Shown: positions 34,375 to 43,498 of the stretch, one piece after another | How positions within the stretch are numbered: position 1 is the first letter of the stretch | How the letters are laid out: each line of letters begins with the position of its first letter | Assembly (NCBI RefSeq): GCF_013620825.1 | Contig: NZ_NJIC01000052.1 | Coordinates: 1-43,606, forward strand | Reading direction: 5' to 3' | From: Rhodanobacter sp. PCA2 | GTDB lineage: Bacteria; Pseudomonadota; Gammaproteobacteria; Xanthomonadales; Rhodanobacteraceae | DNA: 43,606 bases | Program-made: the position numbers and the translations under genes | The notes under the pieces: generated by a model | What the model was told of the DNA's origin: nothing | Database searches by the model: none | What the model saw: only the letters and a program-made list of their open reading frames with translations

Positions 34375-34545
34375 GCCGCCTGTCCCCTGACCGTAACCCG
34401 ACGGACGCCGGGCCGTCATATTACGGTGAGTGGAGGGATTGCGCGCGGGGCGGGGGTCGGGCGTTCAGGCGAACGGGCGCGGCGTCGGTCCGGTGGGAAT
34501 GGCACGACGCCTGCGTGGCCAGGACGAAGGCTGCGCGGCTGGTTG

Positions 34546-34610
34546 CCGGCCTGCGCCGGGATGACGGGCGGGGGCTCTGCGCGCGATCCTCTCTCCAGAG
34601 GGGGAGAGGA
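34546..34610. repeat. REP-like palindromes in the gap before the LtaS-like gene
   Basis: Two small inverted repeats lie in the 251-bp gap: CCGGC-CTGC-GCCGG (34546-34559), followed by GATGACGGG as in a common proteobacterial intergenic repeat, and TCCTCTCTCC paired with GGGGAGAGGA (34587-34610, one wobble). The second resembles the CCCTCTCC hairpins at 8966 and 24970. They lie downstream of the mdtC-like gene and could terminate the RND operon. Confidence 0.5.
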
Positions 34611-34625
34611 CGCGCGCAGCGGGAC

Positions 34626-37600
34626 TCAGCCGGGCTGCTGCAGCGGCGCCGCGCGGCGTGCGCGGCGCTGTTCGGCGCGGCGGGCGCGCCAGGCCTTCCA
34701 GCGCGCGCCGAGGCAGGAGAACACCACGTACAGCGCCGGCGTGCTGAGCAGGGTGAGGCTCTGCGAGATCAGCAGGCCGCCGATCAGCGCGATGCCCAGC
34801 GGGCGGCGCAGCTCGCTGCCCTCGCCCAAGCCGATAGCGATCGGCAGCGCGGCGAGGATCGCCACCATGGTGGTCATCATGATCGGGCGGAAGCGCACCA
34901 GGCAGGCCTCGTGCACGGCGTCCAGCGGAGCCTTGCCGTGGTCGCGCTCGGCCACCAGGGCGAAGTCGATCATCATGATCGCGTTCTTCTTCACGATGCC
35001 GATCAGCAGCACCAGCGCGATCTGCGCCACCACCGAGAGCTCGGTGCCGGTGAGCCACAGCGCCATCAGCGCGCCCACGCCGGCGGCCGGCAGGGTGGAC
35101 AGGATGGTCACCGGGTGGATCAGGTTCTCGTACAGCATGCCCAGCACGATGTACACGGTGAGCACCGCCGCCAGCACCAGCCACAGCATGCCGCCCTGCA
35201 TCTGCTGGAAGCGGCGGAAATCGCCGCCCACGTTGAGCTTGATGTCGCCGGGCATGCGCATGTTCGTGACCGTGGCCTGCACGATCCCCATCGCCTCGCC
35301 CATGCTCACGCCCGGCGCGAGGTTGAAGCTGAGATCCATGGTGGTGTACTGGTTCTCGTGCGTGACCGCCGAGGGCGCCAGCCCCGGCACCTGGCGCGCG
35401 AACGCGTTGAGCGGGACCATCTTTCCGCTGCTGGAGCGCACGTAGACCCGGTTGATCGCCTCCGGCGTGGCGGTCTGGTTCGGCAGCGCGTTCACCACCA
35501 CCTTGTACTGGTTGATGTCCGAGTAGATGGTGGACACCTGGCGCTGGCCGAACGCGTCGTACAGCGCGCCGTCGATGGTGCCGATGGACACGCCCAGCCG
35601 CGCCGCGGTGGCGCGGTCGATCACGATGTTCTGGCGCAGGCCGCCTTCGTCCACGTCGCTGCCCACGTCCTGCAGCTTCGGGTTCTTCTTCAGCTCGGCC
35701 ACCAGCTTCGGCAGCCACTCCTGCAACCCGGCCAGGTCGTTGCCCTGCAGGCCGATCTGGTACTGCGCGCCCTGGCTGGTGCCGCCGCCGCTGGCGCTGG
35801 GCAGGTCCTGCAGCGGACGCAGGCGCAGGTTGAGGTCGGGGTACTTCGACGCCTTGGCGCTGAGCCGCGCCAGCACCGCGAAGGTGTCGTCCTTGCGGCC
35901 CTCGGCGCGGGTCCTGAGGTCGATGTTGAACGAGCCGCTGGCGCCCTGCCGGCTGCTGCCCAGGCGCGTGCCCACGGTGGCCACGTCCGGATCGGCCATC
36001 AGCATCTGGGTGAGGCGCTGCATGCGCTGCCGGCTCTGCTCGAACGAGACGGTGGCGCCGGAGGTGGCGCGGCCCCAGATCAGGCCGGTGTCCTGCGCCG
36101 GGAACAGCCCGCTCTTGACCACGCCGAACAGGAAGTAGGTGGCCGCGATCAGCACCAGCGGGGTCAGCGCGAACGCCAGCGCGTGGCGCAGCGAGAACGC
36201 CAGCGCGCGGCTGTAGATCGACTGCATGCCGGCATGGAAGCGGTCCAGCGCGCGCCCCAGCCGCGATGGCGCGGCCTGCTCGGGGTGGCCGCTGAGGAAG
36301 CGCCCGCACAGCGCCGGGGTCAGCGTCAGCGAGACCACCGCCGACATCACGATCGCGGCGACCAGGGTCATCGCGAAATCGTGCATGAACATGCCGGTGA
36401 TGCCGCCGGCGAACAGCAGCGGGATGAACACCGCGATCAGCGAGGCGGTGATCGAGACGATGGTGAAGCCGATCTCCTTCGCGCCCGCCAGCGTCGCCTC
36501 CATCCGGCCCATGCCGGCGTCGATGTGGCGGATGATGTTCTCGATCACCACGATCGCGTCGTCCACCACGAAGCCGATCGCGATCACCAGCGCGAGCAGG
36601 GTGAGGTTGTTCAGCGTGTAGCCGAAGATGTACATCGCCACGAAGCCGCCGGCCAGCGACAGCGGCACCGCCGTGGCGGCGATCAGCGTGGGCGCGAGCC
36701 GGCGCAGGAACAGCGCCATCGTCAGCACCACCATCGCCAGCGAGATCAGCAGCGTGGCCTGCACCTCGTGCAGGGAGGCGCGGATCGTCGGCGTGTCGTC
36801 GAAGAACGGCGTCATCGTGGTGCCGGGCTGCAGGTAGTCGCGCAGCAGCGGCAGCTGGGCGCGCACCGCGTCCACCGTGGCGATCACGTTCGCGTCGGAC
36901 TTCTTGTACACGTATAGCAGGATCGCCGGCTTGCCCTGGAACCAGGCCGCCTGGTACGCATCCTGGGTGCCGGCGTAGACGTTCGCCACGTCGGACAGCC
37001 GCACCGGCGTGCCGCTCTTCATCGCGATGACCAGCCTGGCGAAGTCGTCCGCGGTATGCAGCTGCGAAGTGGAGCTGACCGCCATCGTGGTGCGGCCGTT
37101 GGACAGGAAGCCCTCCGGCGAGGTGACGTTGGCCGCGGTGAGCGCGTTGCGCAGCTGGTCCGGCGACAGGCCCATCGCGTTCAGCGCGCGCAGGTTCACG
37201 TCCACGCGGATCGCCGGCGTGGCCGCGCCGGCGATGTCCACCGAGGAGACGCCCTTGAGCTGGCGCAGGCGCTGCGCCAGCAAGGTGTCGGCGGCGTTGT
37301 ACATGTCCGCCGCCGATTGCGTGGTCGAGGTCAATGCGATCGCGATGACCGGATCGTCGTTGGGGTTCGCCTTCTGGTAGCTGGGCGCGCCGTTCAGTCC
37401 TGGCGGCAGGTCGGGCAGCGCGGCGTTGATCGCGGCCTGCACGTCGCGCGCGGCGGAATCCAGGTTCACGTTGCCGTCGAACATCATGAAGACGAAGCTG
37501 CTGCCCTCGGAGCTGGACGAGCGCATCGCCTGGATGCCCGGCACCTGGCCCAGGTGGCGCTCCAGCGGCGCGGCCACGGTGGAAGCCATGGTGGAGGCGT

Positions 37601-37763
37601 CCGCGCCGGCCTCGCTGGCCTGCACGAAGATCGCCGGGAACTGCATGTCCGGCAGCGCCGACACGCCGAGCTGCAGGTAGCAGATCAGGCCGGCCACGAA
37701 CATGCCCATCGCGAGCAGCGAGGTGCCGATGGGCCGGCGGATGAAGCTGCCGGAGATGTTCAT
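34626..37763 (-). CDS. RND efflux permease, MdtC-like
   Basis: A 1045-residue inner-membrane proton-driven pump subunit of the HAE-1 multidrug RND family. It begins MNISGSFIRRPIGTSLLAMGM, typical of MdtB/MdtC. TM4 carries GFVVDDAIVVIENIIRH with the proton-relay Asp pair, and TM10 carries IGIVKKNAIMMIDFA with the conserved Lys. The porter domain motifs PLERHLGQVPGIQ and DVQAAINAALPDLP are intact. ATG 37763 gives the family N-terminus; an upstream frame extension has none. The gene is the third of the adaptor-permease-permease operon. The 127-bp gap before it contains a strong hairpin. Confidence 0.94.
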   Translation of the reverse strand: MNISGSFIRRPIGTSLLAMGMFVAGLICYLQLGVSALPDMQFPAIFVQASEAGADASTMASTVAAPLERHLGQVPGIQAMRSSSSEGSSFVFMMFDGNVNLDSAARDVQAAINAALPDLPPGLNGAPSYQKANPNDDPVIAIALTSTTQSAADMYNAADTLLAQRLRQLKGVSSVDIAGAATPAIRVDVNLRALNAMGLSPDQLRNALTAANVTSPEGFLSNGRTTMAVSSTSQLHTADDFARLVIAMKSGTPVRLSDVANVYAGTQDAYQAAWFQGKPAILLYVYKKSDANVIATVDAVRAQLPLLRDYLQPGTTMTPFFDDTPTIRASLHEVQATLLISLAMVVLTMALFLRRLAPTLIAATAVPLSLAGGFVAMYIFGYTLNNLTLLALVIAIGFVVDDAIVVIENIIRHIDAGMGRMEATLAGAKEIGFTIVSITASLIAVFIPLLFAGGITGMFMHDFAMTLVAAIVMSAVVSLTLTPALCGRFLSGHPEQAAPSRLGRALDRFHAGMQSIYSRALAFSLRHALAFALTPLVLIAATYFLFGVVKSGLFPAQDTGLIWGRATSGATVSFEQSRQRMQRLTQMLMADPDVATVGTRLGSSRQGASGSFNIDLRTRAEGRKDDTFAVLARLSAKASKYPDLNLRLRPLQDLPSASGGGTSQGAQYQIGLQGNDLAGLQEWLPKLVAELKKNPKLQDVGSDVDEGGLRQNIVIDRATAARLGVSIGTIDGALYDAFGQRQVSTIYSDINQYKVVVNALPNQTATPEAINRVYVRSSSGKMVPLNAFARQVPGLAPSAVTHENQYTTMDLSFNLAPGVSMGEAMGIVQATVTNMRMPGDIKLNVGGDFRRFQQMQGGMLWLVLAAVLTVYIVLGMLYENLIHPVTILSTLPAAGVGALMALWLTGTELSVVAQIALVLLIGIVKKNAIMMIDFALVAERDHGKAPLDAVHEACLVRFRPIMMTTMVAILAALPIAIGLGEGSELRRPLGIALIGGLLISQSLTLLSTPALYVVFSCLGARWKAWRARRAEQRRARRAAPLQQPG

Positions 37764-37834
37764 GCCCGGCCCCGGGGGGGCCGCGGCACGGCAAGGCGGA
37801 TGCAAACGCTGGGATTCATGCTCTGCTCAACGTG

Positions 37835-37869
37835 CGCGCGGCGAAACGGTTGATCCGTTTCGCCGCGCG
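37835..37869. other. Perfect 15-bp hairpin between the two RND permease genes
   Basis: CGCGCGGCGAAACGG (37835-37849) and its exact complement (37855-37869) flank a 5-nt loop. It sits 21 bp after the stop codon of the first permease gene and 72 bp before the start codon of the second. No T-run follows on the minus strand. It could attenuate or stabilise the mRNA between the subunits. Confidence 0.65.
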
Positions 37870-37890
37870 GTGTCCGACGGGACCGGCCTC

Positions 37891-40800
37891 TCAATGCATT
37901 GCGCCACCGGCCTGGGCACGGGCCAGCAGGCGCCGCTCGTGGCGGGCGTGCAACCAGTCCTGGAAACGCTCCATGTACAGGTATATCACTGGCGTGGTGT
38001 ACAGCGTCACCAGCTGCGAGAGCAGCAGGCCGCCCACGATGGAAACGCCCAGCGGCCGGCGCAGTTCCGCGCCGATGCCGTTGCCCAGCGCCAGCGGCAG
38101 CGCGCCCAGCATGGCGGCGGCGGTGGTCATCATGATCGGGCGGAAGCGCAGCAGGCAGGCGCGGTGGATCGCGTCGCGCGCGTTCATGCCCTTGCGCCGC
38201 GCCTCGATCGCGAAGTCGATCATCATGATCGCGTTCTTCTTCACGATGCCGATCAGCAGCACGATGCCCACGATGCCGTCCACCGACAGGTCCATGCCGA
38301 ACAGGATCAGCGCCAGCAGCGCGCCCACGCCGGCCGGCGGCAGGGTGGAGATGATCGTCAGCGGGTGGATGTAGCTCTCGTACAGCACGCCCAGCACGAT
38401 GTAGATCACCACGATCGCGGCGAGCAGCAGCAGCACCTCGTCGCCGAGGCTGTTGGAGAACTCCGCCGCCTTGCCGATGAACTCGCCGCGCACCTGCGGC
38501 GGGAACTTCAGCTGCGCCTCGACCTCGTGGATCGCGGTCACCGCGTCGGACAGCGAATAGCCCGGCGCCACGTTGAACGACAGCGTCACCGCCGGCAGCT
38601 GCTGCTGGTGGCTGATCACCAGCGGCGCGCTGGCGACCTTGGCGCTGACCAGCGAGGACAGCGGGATGGTGCCGCCGCCGCCGATCTGGAAGCCCACGTT
38701 GCCGGTGTTGCCGATGCCGGACGGCGTGGCCGAGTTGCTGGAGGTGAGCTGGCCGAAGCTGGTGGCGTTGGAACCGGTGAGCGCGCCGCTGCCGTTGCCG
38801 CGCACGGTGATCTGGTCGAGCAGCGCGGTGGTGGTGCGGAACTGCGGCGCCACTTCCATCACCACGCGGTACTGGTTGAGCTGGGTGAAGATGGTGGAGA
38901 TCTGGCGCTGGCCGAACGCGTCGTACAGCGTGTCGTCGATGGTCTGCACCGGCACGCCGAGGCGGCTGGCCTTCTCGCGGTCGATGGTGAGCTTGAGCGA
39001 GTTGCCCTGGTCGGCGAGGTTGTTGTCCACGTCCGCCAGCTCGGGCCGCTGGCGCAGCGCCTGGGTCATCTGGCCGGCATAGGTGCCCAGCTCGGCGGTG
39101 TTGGTGTCGGACAGGGCGTACTGGTATTCGGTGGCCGACACCGTGCTGTCCAGCGTCACGTCCTGCACCGGCTTGAGGTACAGCGCCACGCCGGGGATGC
39201 CGGCCGCCGCCTGCTGCAGGCGCAGCAGGATCTTGTCCAGGCCGTCGCGCTTGCCGCGGTCCTTCAGCACGATGGAAAGCTGGCCCTGGTTCAGCGTGGG
39301 ATTGATCGTGCCCGCGCCGATGAACGCGGCCACGCCGGCCACGGCCGGATCCTTGCGCAGCGCCTCGGCGACCGCGCTGGTGCGCTGCTCCATCGCCGGG
39401 AACGCCACGTTCTGGTCGGCCTGCACCACGCCGGTGATCATGCCGGTGTCCTGCTCGGGCAGCAGGCCCTTGGGGATCGCGATGTACAGGAACACGGTGA
39501 CCGCCACCGTGGCCGCGGCCACCATCATCGTCAGCTTCTGGTGGTCCAGCACCCAGTCCAGCGAGCGCTCGTACAGGCCCACGGTGCGCGCCCACACGGT
39601 GCGCTTGCCGGCGGCGAGGTGGCGCTCGTGCGCGTCCTCGCCCTCGGGCAGTTGGTCGGGCTTCAGCAGGTAGGCGCACATCATCGGCGTCAGCGTCAGC
39701 GACACCAGCATCGAGATCGCCACCGCGATGGTGAGCACCCAGGCGAATTCGTGGAACAGCCTCCCGGTGACGCCCGGCATCAGCAGCAGCGGCAGGAACA
39801 CCGCGATCAGCGACACGGTCAGCGACAGCACGGTGAAGCCGATCTCCTTCGCGCCGAGCTCGGCCGCCTCCTTGCCGCTCTTGCCCTGCTCGATGTAGCG
39901 GACGATGTTCTCGATCATCACGATCGCGTCGTCCACCACGAAGCCGGTGGCCACGGTGAGCGCCATCAGCGAGAGGTTGTCCAGCGACATGCTGGTGAAC
40001 GACATCACGCCGAAGGTGCCGAGCAGCGACAGCGGCACCGCCACCGACGGGATCACCGTGGCCCACAGCCGGCGCAGGAACACGAAGATCACCGCCACCA
40101 CCAGGAAGATGGTCAGCAGCAGGGTGAACTGCACGTCCTCCACCGAGGCGCGGATGGTGATGGTGCGGTCGGCGAACACGTCCAGGTGCACGTCGGCCGG
40201 CAGCGCGGCGCGCAGCTCGGGCAGGATCTGGCGGATCTGCTGCACGGTCTGCACGATGTTCGCGCCGGGCTGGCGGCGCACGTCGAGCAGCACCGCGGGC
40301 TTGCCGTTCGCCCACGCGGCGAGCTGGTCGTTCTCCACGCCGTCGACCACCTGGGCCACGTCGGAGAGCTTCACCGGCGCGTTGTTCTTGTACGCGATGA
40401 TGGTGTTCTTGTACTCGGCGGCGTCGGCGAGCTGGTCGTTGGTGCCGATCGAATAGCTCTGCGTCTTGCCGTTGAGCGTGCCCTTGGGCGCGTTGACGTT
40501 GGCCTGGGTGAGCGCGCTGCGCACGTCTTCCAGGGTCAGGCCGAGGTTGGAGAGCTGCGCCGGGTTCACCTGCACGCGCACCGCGGGGCGCACGTTGCCG
40601 GCGATCGAGACCAGGCCCACGCCGGGCACCTGCGACAGCTTCTGCGCCAGGATGGAATCGGCGAAATCGTTGACGTCGCGCAGCGGGCGGCTGTCCGACT
40701 GCAGCGACAGCGTGAGGATCGGCGCGTCGGCCGGGTTCACGCGGTTGTACACCGGCGGGTACGGCAGGTTGCTCGGCAGCACGCCGCGCGCCTGGTTGAT

Positions 40801-41133
40801 CGCCGCCTGCACGTCCTGCGCGGCCACGTCGATGTCGCGGCTCATCGAGAACTGCAGGATGATCGTGGACAGCCCGGCCGAGGAGTCCGAGCTCATCATG
40901 GTGAGCCCGGAGATCTGGCCGAGCTGGCGTTCCAGCGGCGTGGTGACCAGCACCGCCATGGTGCTGGCGCTGGCGCCCGGATACTGGGTGGTCACCACCA
41001 GGCTGGGCGCCTCGATCTCGGGCAGCGCCGACACCGGCAACTGGCGGTAGCCCAGGATGCCGAGCAGCAGGATCGCCACCATCAGCAGCGAAGTGGCGAT
41101 CGGGCGGCGGATGAAGAGCGTCGAGAATCCCAT
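37891..41133 (-). CDS. RND efflux permease, MdtB-like
   Basis: A 1080-residue HAE-1 RND pump starting MGFSTLFIRRPIATSLLMVAI. TM4 has TGFVVDDAIVMIENIVRY (proton-relay Asp-Asp) and TM10 has IGIVKKNAIMMIDFAIEAR. It is about 35 residues longer than its neighbour because of a Gly/Ser/Asn-rich insert in the second porter/docking half (around 38669-38802, VRGNGSGALTGS...GNVGFQIGGGG). With the MdtC-like subunit it should form a heterotrimer as in MdtBC, exporting bile-salt-like or other drugs with the adaptor encoded upstream. The 133-bp gap to the adaptor gene is GC-rich and holds no gene. Confidence 0.94.
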   Translation of the reverse strand: MGFSTLFIRRPIATSLLMVAILLLGILGYRQLPVSALPEIEAPSLVVTTQYPGASASTMAVLVTTPLERQLGQISGLTMMSSDSSAGLSTIILQFSMSRDIDVAAQDVQAAINQARGVLPSNLPYPPVYNRVNPADAPILTLSLQSDSRPLRDVNDFADSILAQKLSQVPGVGLVSIAGNVRPAVRVQVNPAQLSNLGLTLEDVRSALTQANVNAPKGTLNGKTQSYSIGTNDQLADAAEYKNTIIAYKNNAPVKLSDVAQVVDGVENDQLAAWANGKPAVLLDVRRQPGANIVQTVQQIRQILPELRAALPADVHLDVFADRTITIRASVEDVQFTLLLTIFLVVAVIFVFLRRLWATVIPSVAVPLSLLGTFGVMSFTSMSLDNLSLMALTVATGFVVDDAIVMIENIVRYIEQGKSGKEAAELGAKEIGFTVLSLTVSLIAVFLPLLLMPGVTGRLFHEFAWVLTIAVAISMLVSLTLTPMMCAYLLKPDQLPEGEDAHERHLAAGKRTVWARTVGLYERSLDWVLDHQKLTMMVAAATVAVTVFLYIAIPKGLLPEQDTGMITGVVQADQNVAFPAMEQRTSAVAEALRKDPAVAGVAAFIGAGTINPTLNQGQLSIVLKDRGKRDGLDKILLRLQQAAAGIPGVALYLKPVQDVTLDSTVSATEYQYALSDTNTAELGTYAGQMTQALRQRPELADVDNNLADQGNSLKLTIDREKASRLGVPVQTIDDTLYDAFGQRQISTIFTQLNQYRVVMEVAPQFRTTTALLDQITVRGNGSGALTGSNATSFGQLTSSNSATPSGIGNTGNVGFQIGGGGTIPLSSLVSAKVASAPLVISHQQQLPAVTLSFNVAPGYSLSDAVTAIHEVEAQLKFPPQVRGEFIGKAAEFSNSLGDEVLLLLAAIVVIYIVLGVLYESYIHPLTIISTLPPAGVGALLALILFGMDLSVDGIVGIVLLIGIVKKNAIMMIDFAIEARRKGMNARDAIHRACLLRFRPIMMTTAAAMLGALPLALGNGIGAELRRPLGVSIVGGLLLSQLVTLYTTPVIYLYMERFQDWLHARHERRLLARAQAGGAMH

Positions 41134-41266
41134 GGGTATCCGTGCTGCTGTGTGGATGGCTTCCTGCTCGCCGGCAGCCGAGGCCGCCGGGAGGTGATGC
41201 GCGGGCCGCCACCACGGCGGCGAAGGTCAGGCGGTCGTCGCCGCGGCGGCGGCCGCCTGACCGGGC

Positions 41267-42490
41267 TCAGCGGCCGCGCCGGCCGCCGCCCTTGCCCTGC
41301 TCGCTGGCCTTCTTCAGATCCGCCGCGGTCGGCGCCGGCGGCACTTCGCCGGGCTTCAGCGGGTTCACCTTGCTGCCGGGCTTCAGGCGGAACTGGCCTT
41401 CGGTGACGACCTGCTCGCCCGCCTTGAGCCCGCTGCCGATCATCACGTGGCTGTCGCCCACTTCGCCGGCGACCACCACCGGCTGCATCTTGACCGTGTT
41501 GTCGCCCTGCACCTGGTAGACGTAGTCGCCGTCCGGGCCGCGCTGCACGGCCTGCGCCGGCACCACCAGCGCGCCGTCGTCCACGCGCACCTGCAGCCGC
41601 ACGTTGACGAACTGGCCGGGCCACAGCGCGTTGTCCGCGTTCGGGAACTCCGACTTCAGGCGGAACGTGCCGGTGGAGGTGTCGATCTGGTTGTCGATCA
41701 CCTTCAGCACGCCGCCGGTCGCCACCGGGTGCGCGTCCACGCGGTCCAGCGCGGTGACCTGCAGCGGCGCGCCGTCCTGCGCCTTGCGCACCATGTCCAG
41801 GCTCTGCTCGGGCAGGGTGAACATCACGTTGATCGGATGCAGCTGGGTCAGCGTGACGATGGTGCTGCTGGTGGTCACCACGTTGCCCGGGTCCACGCCG
41901 CGGATGCCGGCGAGGCCGTCGATCGGCGAGCGGATCTGGGTGTAGTCGAGCTGGGTCTTCGCGCTGCTGATCGCGGCGTTGTCGGCCGCCACCGCGGCCT
42001 CATACTGCGCCACGGTGTTGTGCTGCGTGATCAGGTCGATCTTCGCCACGTACTGGCTGTACTTGGGATCCTTCGAACGCTCGTAGTTGCTGCGCGCCGT
42101 GGCCAGCAGCGACTGGTCCTGGTTGCGCTTGCTCACCGCCTGGTCGTAGCTGGCCTGGTAGGTGCGCGGGTCGATCTGCGCCAGCACCTGGCCCTTCTTC
42201 ACCTGCTGGCCCTCGGTGAACGCCAGGCTGACCAGCTGGCCGCCCACCTGCGGGTTCACCGCGATGGTGTTCAACGCCTGCACCGTGCCCAGCGCGGTGA
42301 GGTAGACCGGCACGTTCTGCTTCGCCACCGGCACCACGGTGACCGGCACCGGCGGGTTGTCCTTGCCGCCCGGGCCCTGCGGAGTGCCCTTGCCGCCGCC
42401 ACCGCCGGGCTTGTGCAACAGCCGCACAGCGACCACGGCCACCACGACTACCGCAACGACGACCAGCGCGATCTTCCAAAAACGCGACAT
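41267..42490 (-). CDS. RND efflux periplasmic adaptor, MdtA-like
   Basis: A 407-residue membrane-fusion protein. An N-terminal anchor (MSRFWKIALVVVAVVVVAVVAVRLL) is followed by a Gly-rich linker. Then come the lipoyl half-motif (TALGTVQALNTIAVNPQVGGQLVSLAFTEGQQVKKGQVLAQIDP), an alpha-hairpin with KRNQDQSLLATARSNYERSK, a second lipoyl half (YTQIRSPIDGLAGIRGVDPGNVV), and beta-barrel and membrane-proximal domains. It joins the two permeases to an outer-membrane channel not encoded here. ATG 42490 has GGGAG 9 bp upstream. The C-terminus ends in a Lys/Arg/Gly-rich tail (GKGGGRRGR). It is the first gene of the operon. Confidence 0.94.
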   Translation of the reverse strand: MSRFWKIALVVVAVVVVAVVAVRLLHKPGGGGGKGTPQGPGGKDNPPVPVTVVPVAKQNVPVYLTALGTVQALNTIAVNPQVGGQLVSLAFTEGQQVKKGQVLAQIDPRTYQASYDQAVSKRNQDQSLLATARSNYERSKDPKYSQYVAKIDLITQHNTVAQYEAAVAADNAAISSAKTQLDYTQIRSPIDGLAGIRGVDPGNVVTTSSTIVTLTQLHPINVMFTLPEQSLDMVRKAQDGAPLQVTALDRVDAHPVATGGVLKVIDNQIDTSTGTFRLKSEFPNADNALWPGQFVNVRLQVRVDDGALVVPAQAVQRGPDGDYVYQVQGDNTVKMQPVVVAGEVGDSHVMIGSGLKAGEQVVTEGQFRLKPGSKVNPLKPGEVPPAPTAADLKKASEQGKGGGRRGR

Positions 42491-42877
42491 GCGGAAAACT
42501 CCCAAATGAACTGTGCCACCGTTGGACCCCGTGCCGACGCGGCAGGCGACCGGCGTATGGGTGCCAAGCATAGGTGCACTGCAACGAATTGGAACAATGC
42601 CAGTTGACAGGGGTGCGGCATGACCGATGGCAGGGATGCGCCCCCGCCGCATCGCCCGGCTTGGACCCGCACCGGGCGCCACGGTTCCGCAGCGCGACAG
42701 ATCGCCGCCGCGGCCGGCTGAAAACTTGCCGGCGGCTTCGTCTATACTTCAGGCCTTGTGCCTGCCCTACCGGCCCCGCTGCACCGCGGCCCCGGCAGGT
42801 GCGGGCATGCGGCAGCCGACCGGCCTGCCGGATGCCAACGGGGCTTTCCGGACGATCCACCGACCTGGAGTACATAC
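42491..42877. other. Divergent intergenic region, mdtA-like/cytochrome
   Basis: A 387-bp gap between the adaptor gene (-) and the cytochrome gene (+). I find no supported gene in it. A -10-like TATACT (42743-42748, + strand) would leave a GC-rich, likely structured cytochrome leader of about 120 nt; no good -35 matches it. A TTGACA (42604-42609) lacks a -10 at proper spacing. The promoter of the efflux operon must also lie here, but I cannot define it. Confidence 0.45.
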
Positions 42878-43411
42878 GTGAGCGGTTCCATGAACGATTC
42901 CGACCGGGTGTTCGTGCACCAGTTCGCCAAGCTGATTGGCGGCCTGAGCGTGCTGACCGTGGTGCTGATCCTCGTCGCTCTGGCGATCTACCGCCACGAA
43001 CCCAAGGAAACCAACCCGAACGCACAGCCTCAGGTCGACGCCCGGATCGCGCCCGTCGGCGCGGTGTACGCGGGCAACACCGGTCGCGCCGCGATGCAGG
43101 CCGCCGCCGAGGCCGCCAGCAAGGCCGCCGCCTCGCAAGTCGCCTACGGCGGCAGCACCGACGGCAAGACCATCTACGACAACCTCTGCCACAGCTGCCA
43201 CACCGCCGGCATCGCCGGCGCGCCCAAGCTGGGCGACAAGGCCATGTGGGCGCCGCGCGTCGCCCAGGGCATCGACACCCTGGTGAAGCACGCCATCGAC
43301 GGCTACCACGGCCCCGACGGCAACTTCATGCCACCCAAGGGCGGCAACCCCGCGCTCACCGACGAACAGGTGAAGGCGGCCGTGACCTGGATCGTGGGGC
43401 AGGCCAAGTAA
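42878..43411 (+). CDS. Membrane-anchored cytochrome c5-type protein
   Basis: A 177-residue protein with an N-terminal membrane helix (IGGLSVLTVVLILVALAIY, about residues 20-38), an Ala-rich linker and a C-terminal class I cytochrome c domain. The haem site is Cys104-His-Ser-Cys107-His108 (CHSCH). The axial Met is likely Met151 in NFMPPKGG, and the closing helix is TDEQVKAAVTWIVG. It carries electrons at the periplasmic face. The start is GTG 42878, with GGAG seven bases upstream; ATG 42890 would lose four residues. A clear intrinsic terminator follows. The partner oxidase is not in the window. Confidence 0.92.
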   Translation: MSGSMNDSDRVFVHQFAKLIGGLSVLTVVLILVALAIYRHEPKETNPNAQPQVDARIAPVGAVYAGNTGRAAMQAAAEAASKAAASQVAYGGSTDGKTIYDNLCHSCHTAGIAGAPKLGDKAMWAPRVAQGIDTLVKHAIDGYHGPDGNFMPPKGGNPALTDEQVKAAVTWIVGQAK

Positions 43412-43440
43412 GGGACACCCCGCTTCAATCCTATGCAAGC

Positions 43441-43466
43441 AAACGCCGCCCTCCGGGCGGCGTTTT
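43441..43466 (+). terminator. Intrinsic terminator of the cytochrome gene
   Basis: An 11-bp perfect stem (AAACGCCGCCC with GGGCGGCGTTT, 3-nt loop) continued by T residues (TTTT), 29 bp after the stop codon. A textbook Rho-independent terminator. Confidence 0.9.
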
Positions 43467-43474
43467 CGTTCGCC

Positions 43475-43498
43475 CCTCCCCCTGCAAGCAGGGGGAGG
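43475..43498. repeat. REP-like palindrome CCTCCCCCTG/CAGGGGGAGG
   Basis: A perfect 10-bp inverted repeat with loop CAAG, followed by TTGGGAGGGGGT and, at 43541-43560, a smaller CCCTGC...GCAGGG dyad. This is typical of dispersed intergenic repeats in high-GC gammaproteobacteria. The rest of the window to 43606 shows no gene. Confidence 0.6.

Noticed and set aside
37702..41406. Open frame of over 1200 codons on the plus strand opposite the RND permease genes
   Set aside because: Antisense shadow, rich in His/Gln/Arg, with no recognisable domain.
42604..42632. TTGACA as -35 of the cytochrome promoter
   Set aside because: The sequence 17 bp downstream (ATGGCA) is not a credible -10, and the gene starts about 270 bp further on.
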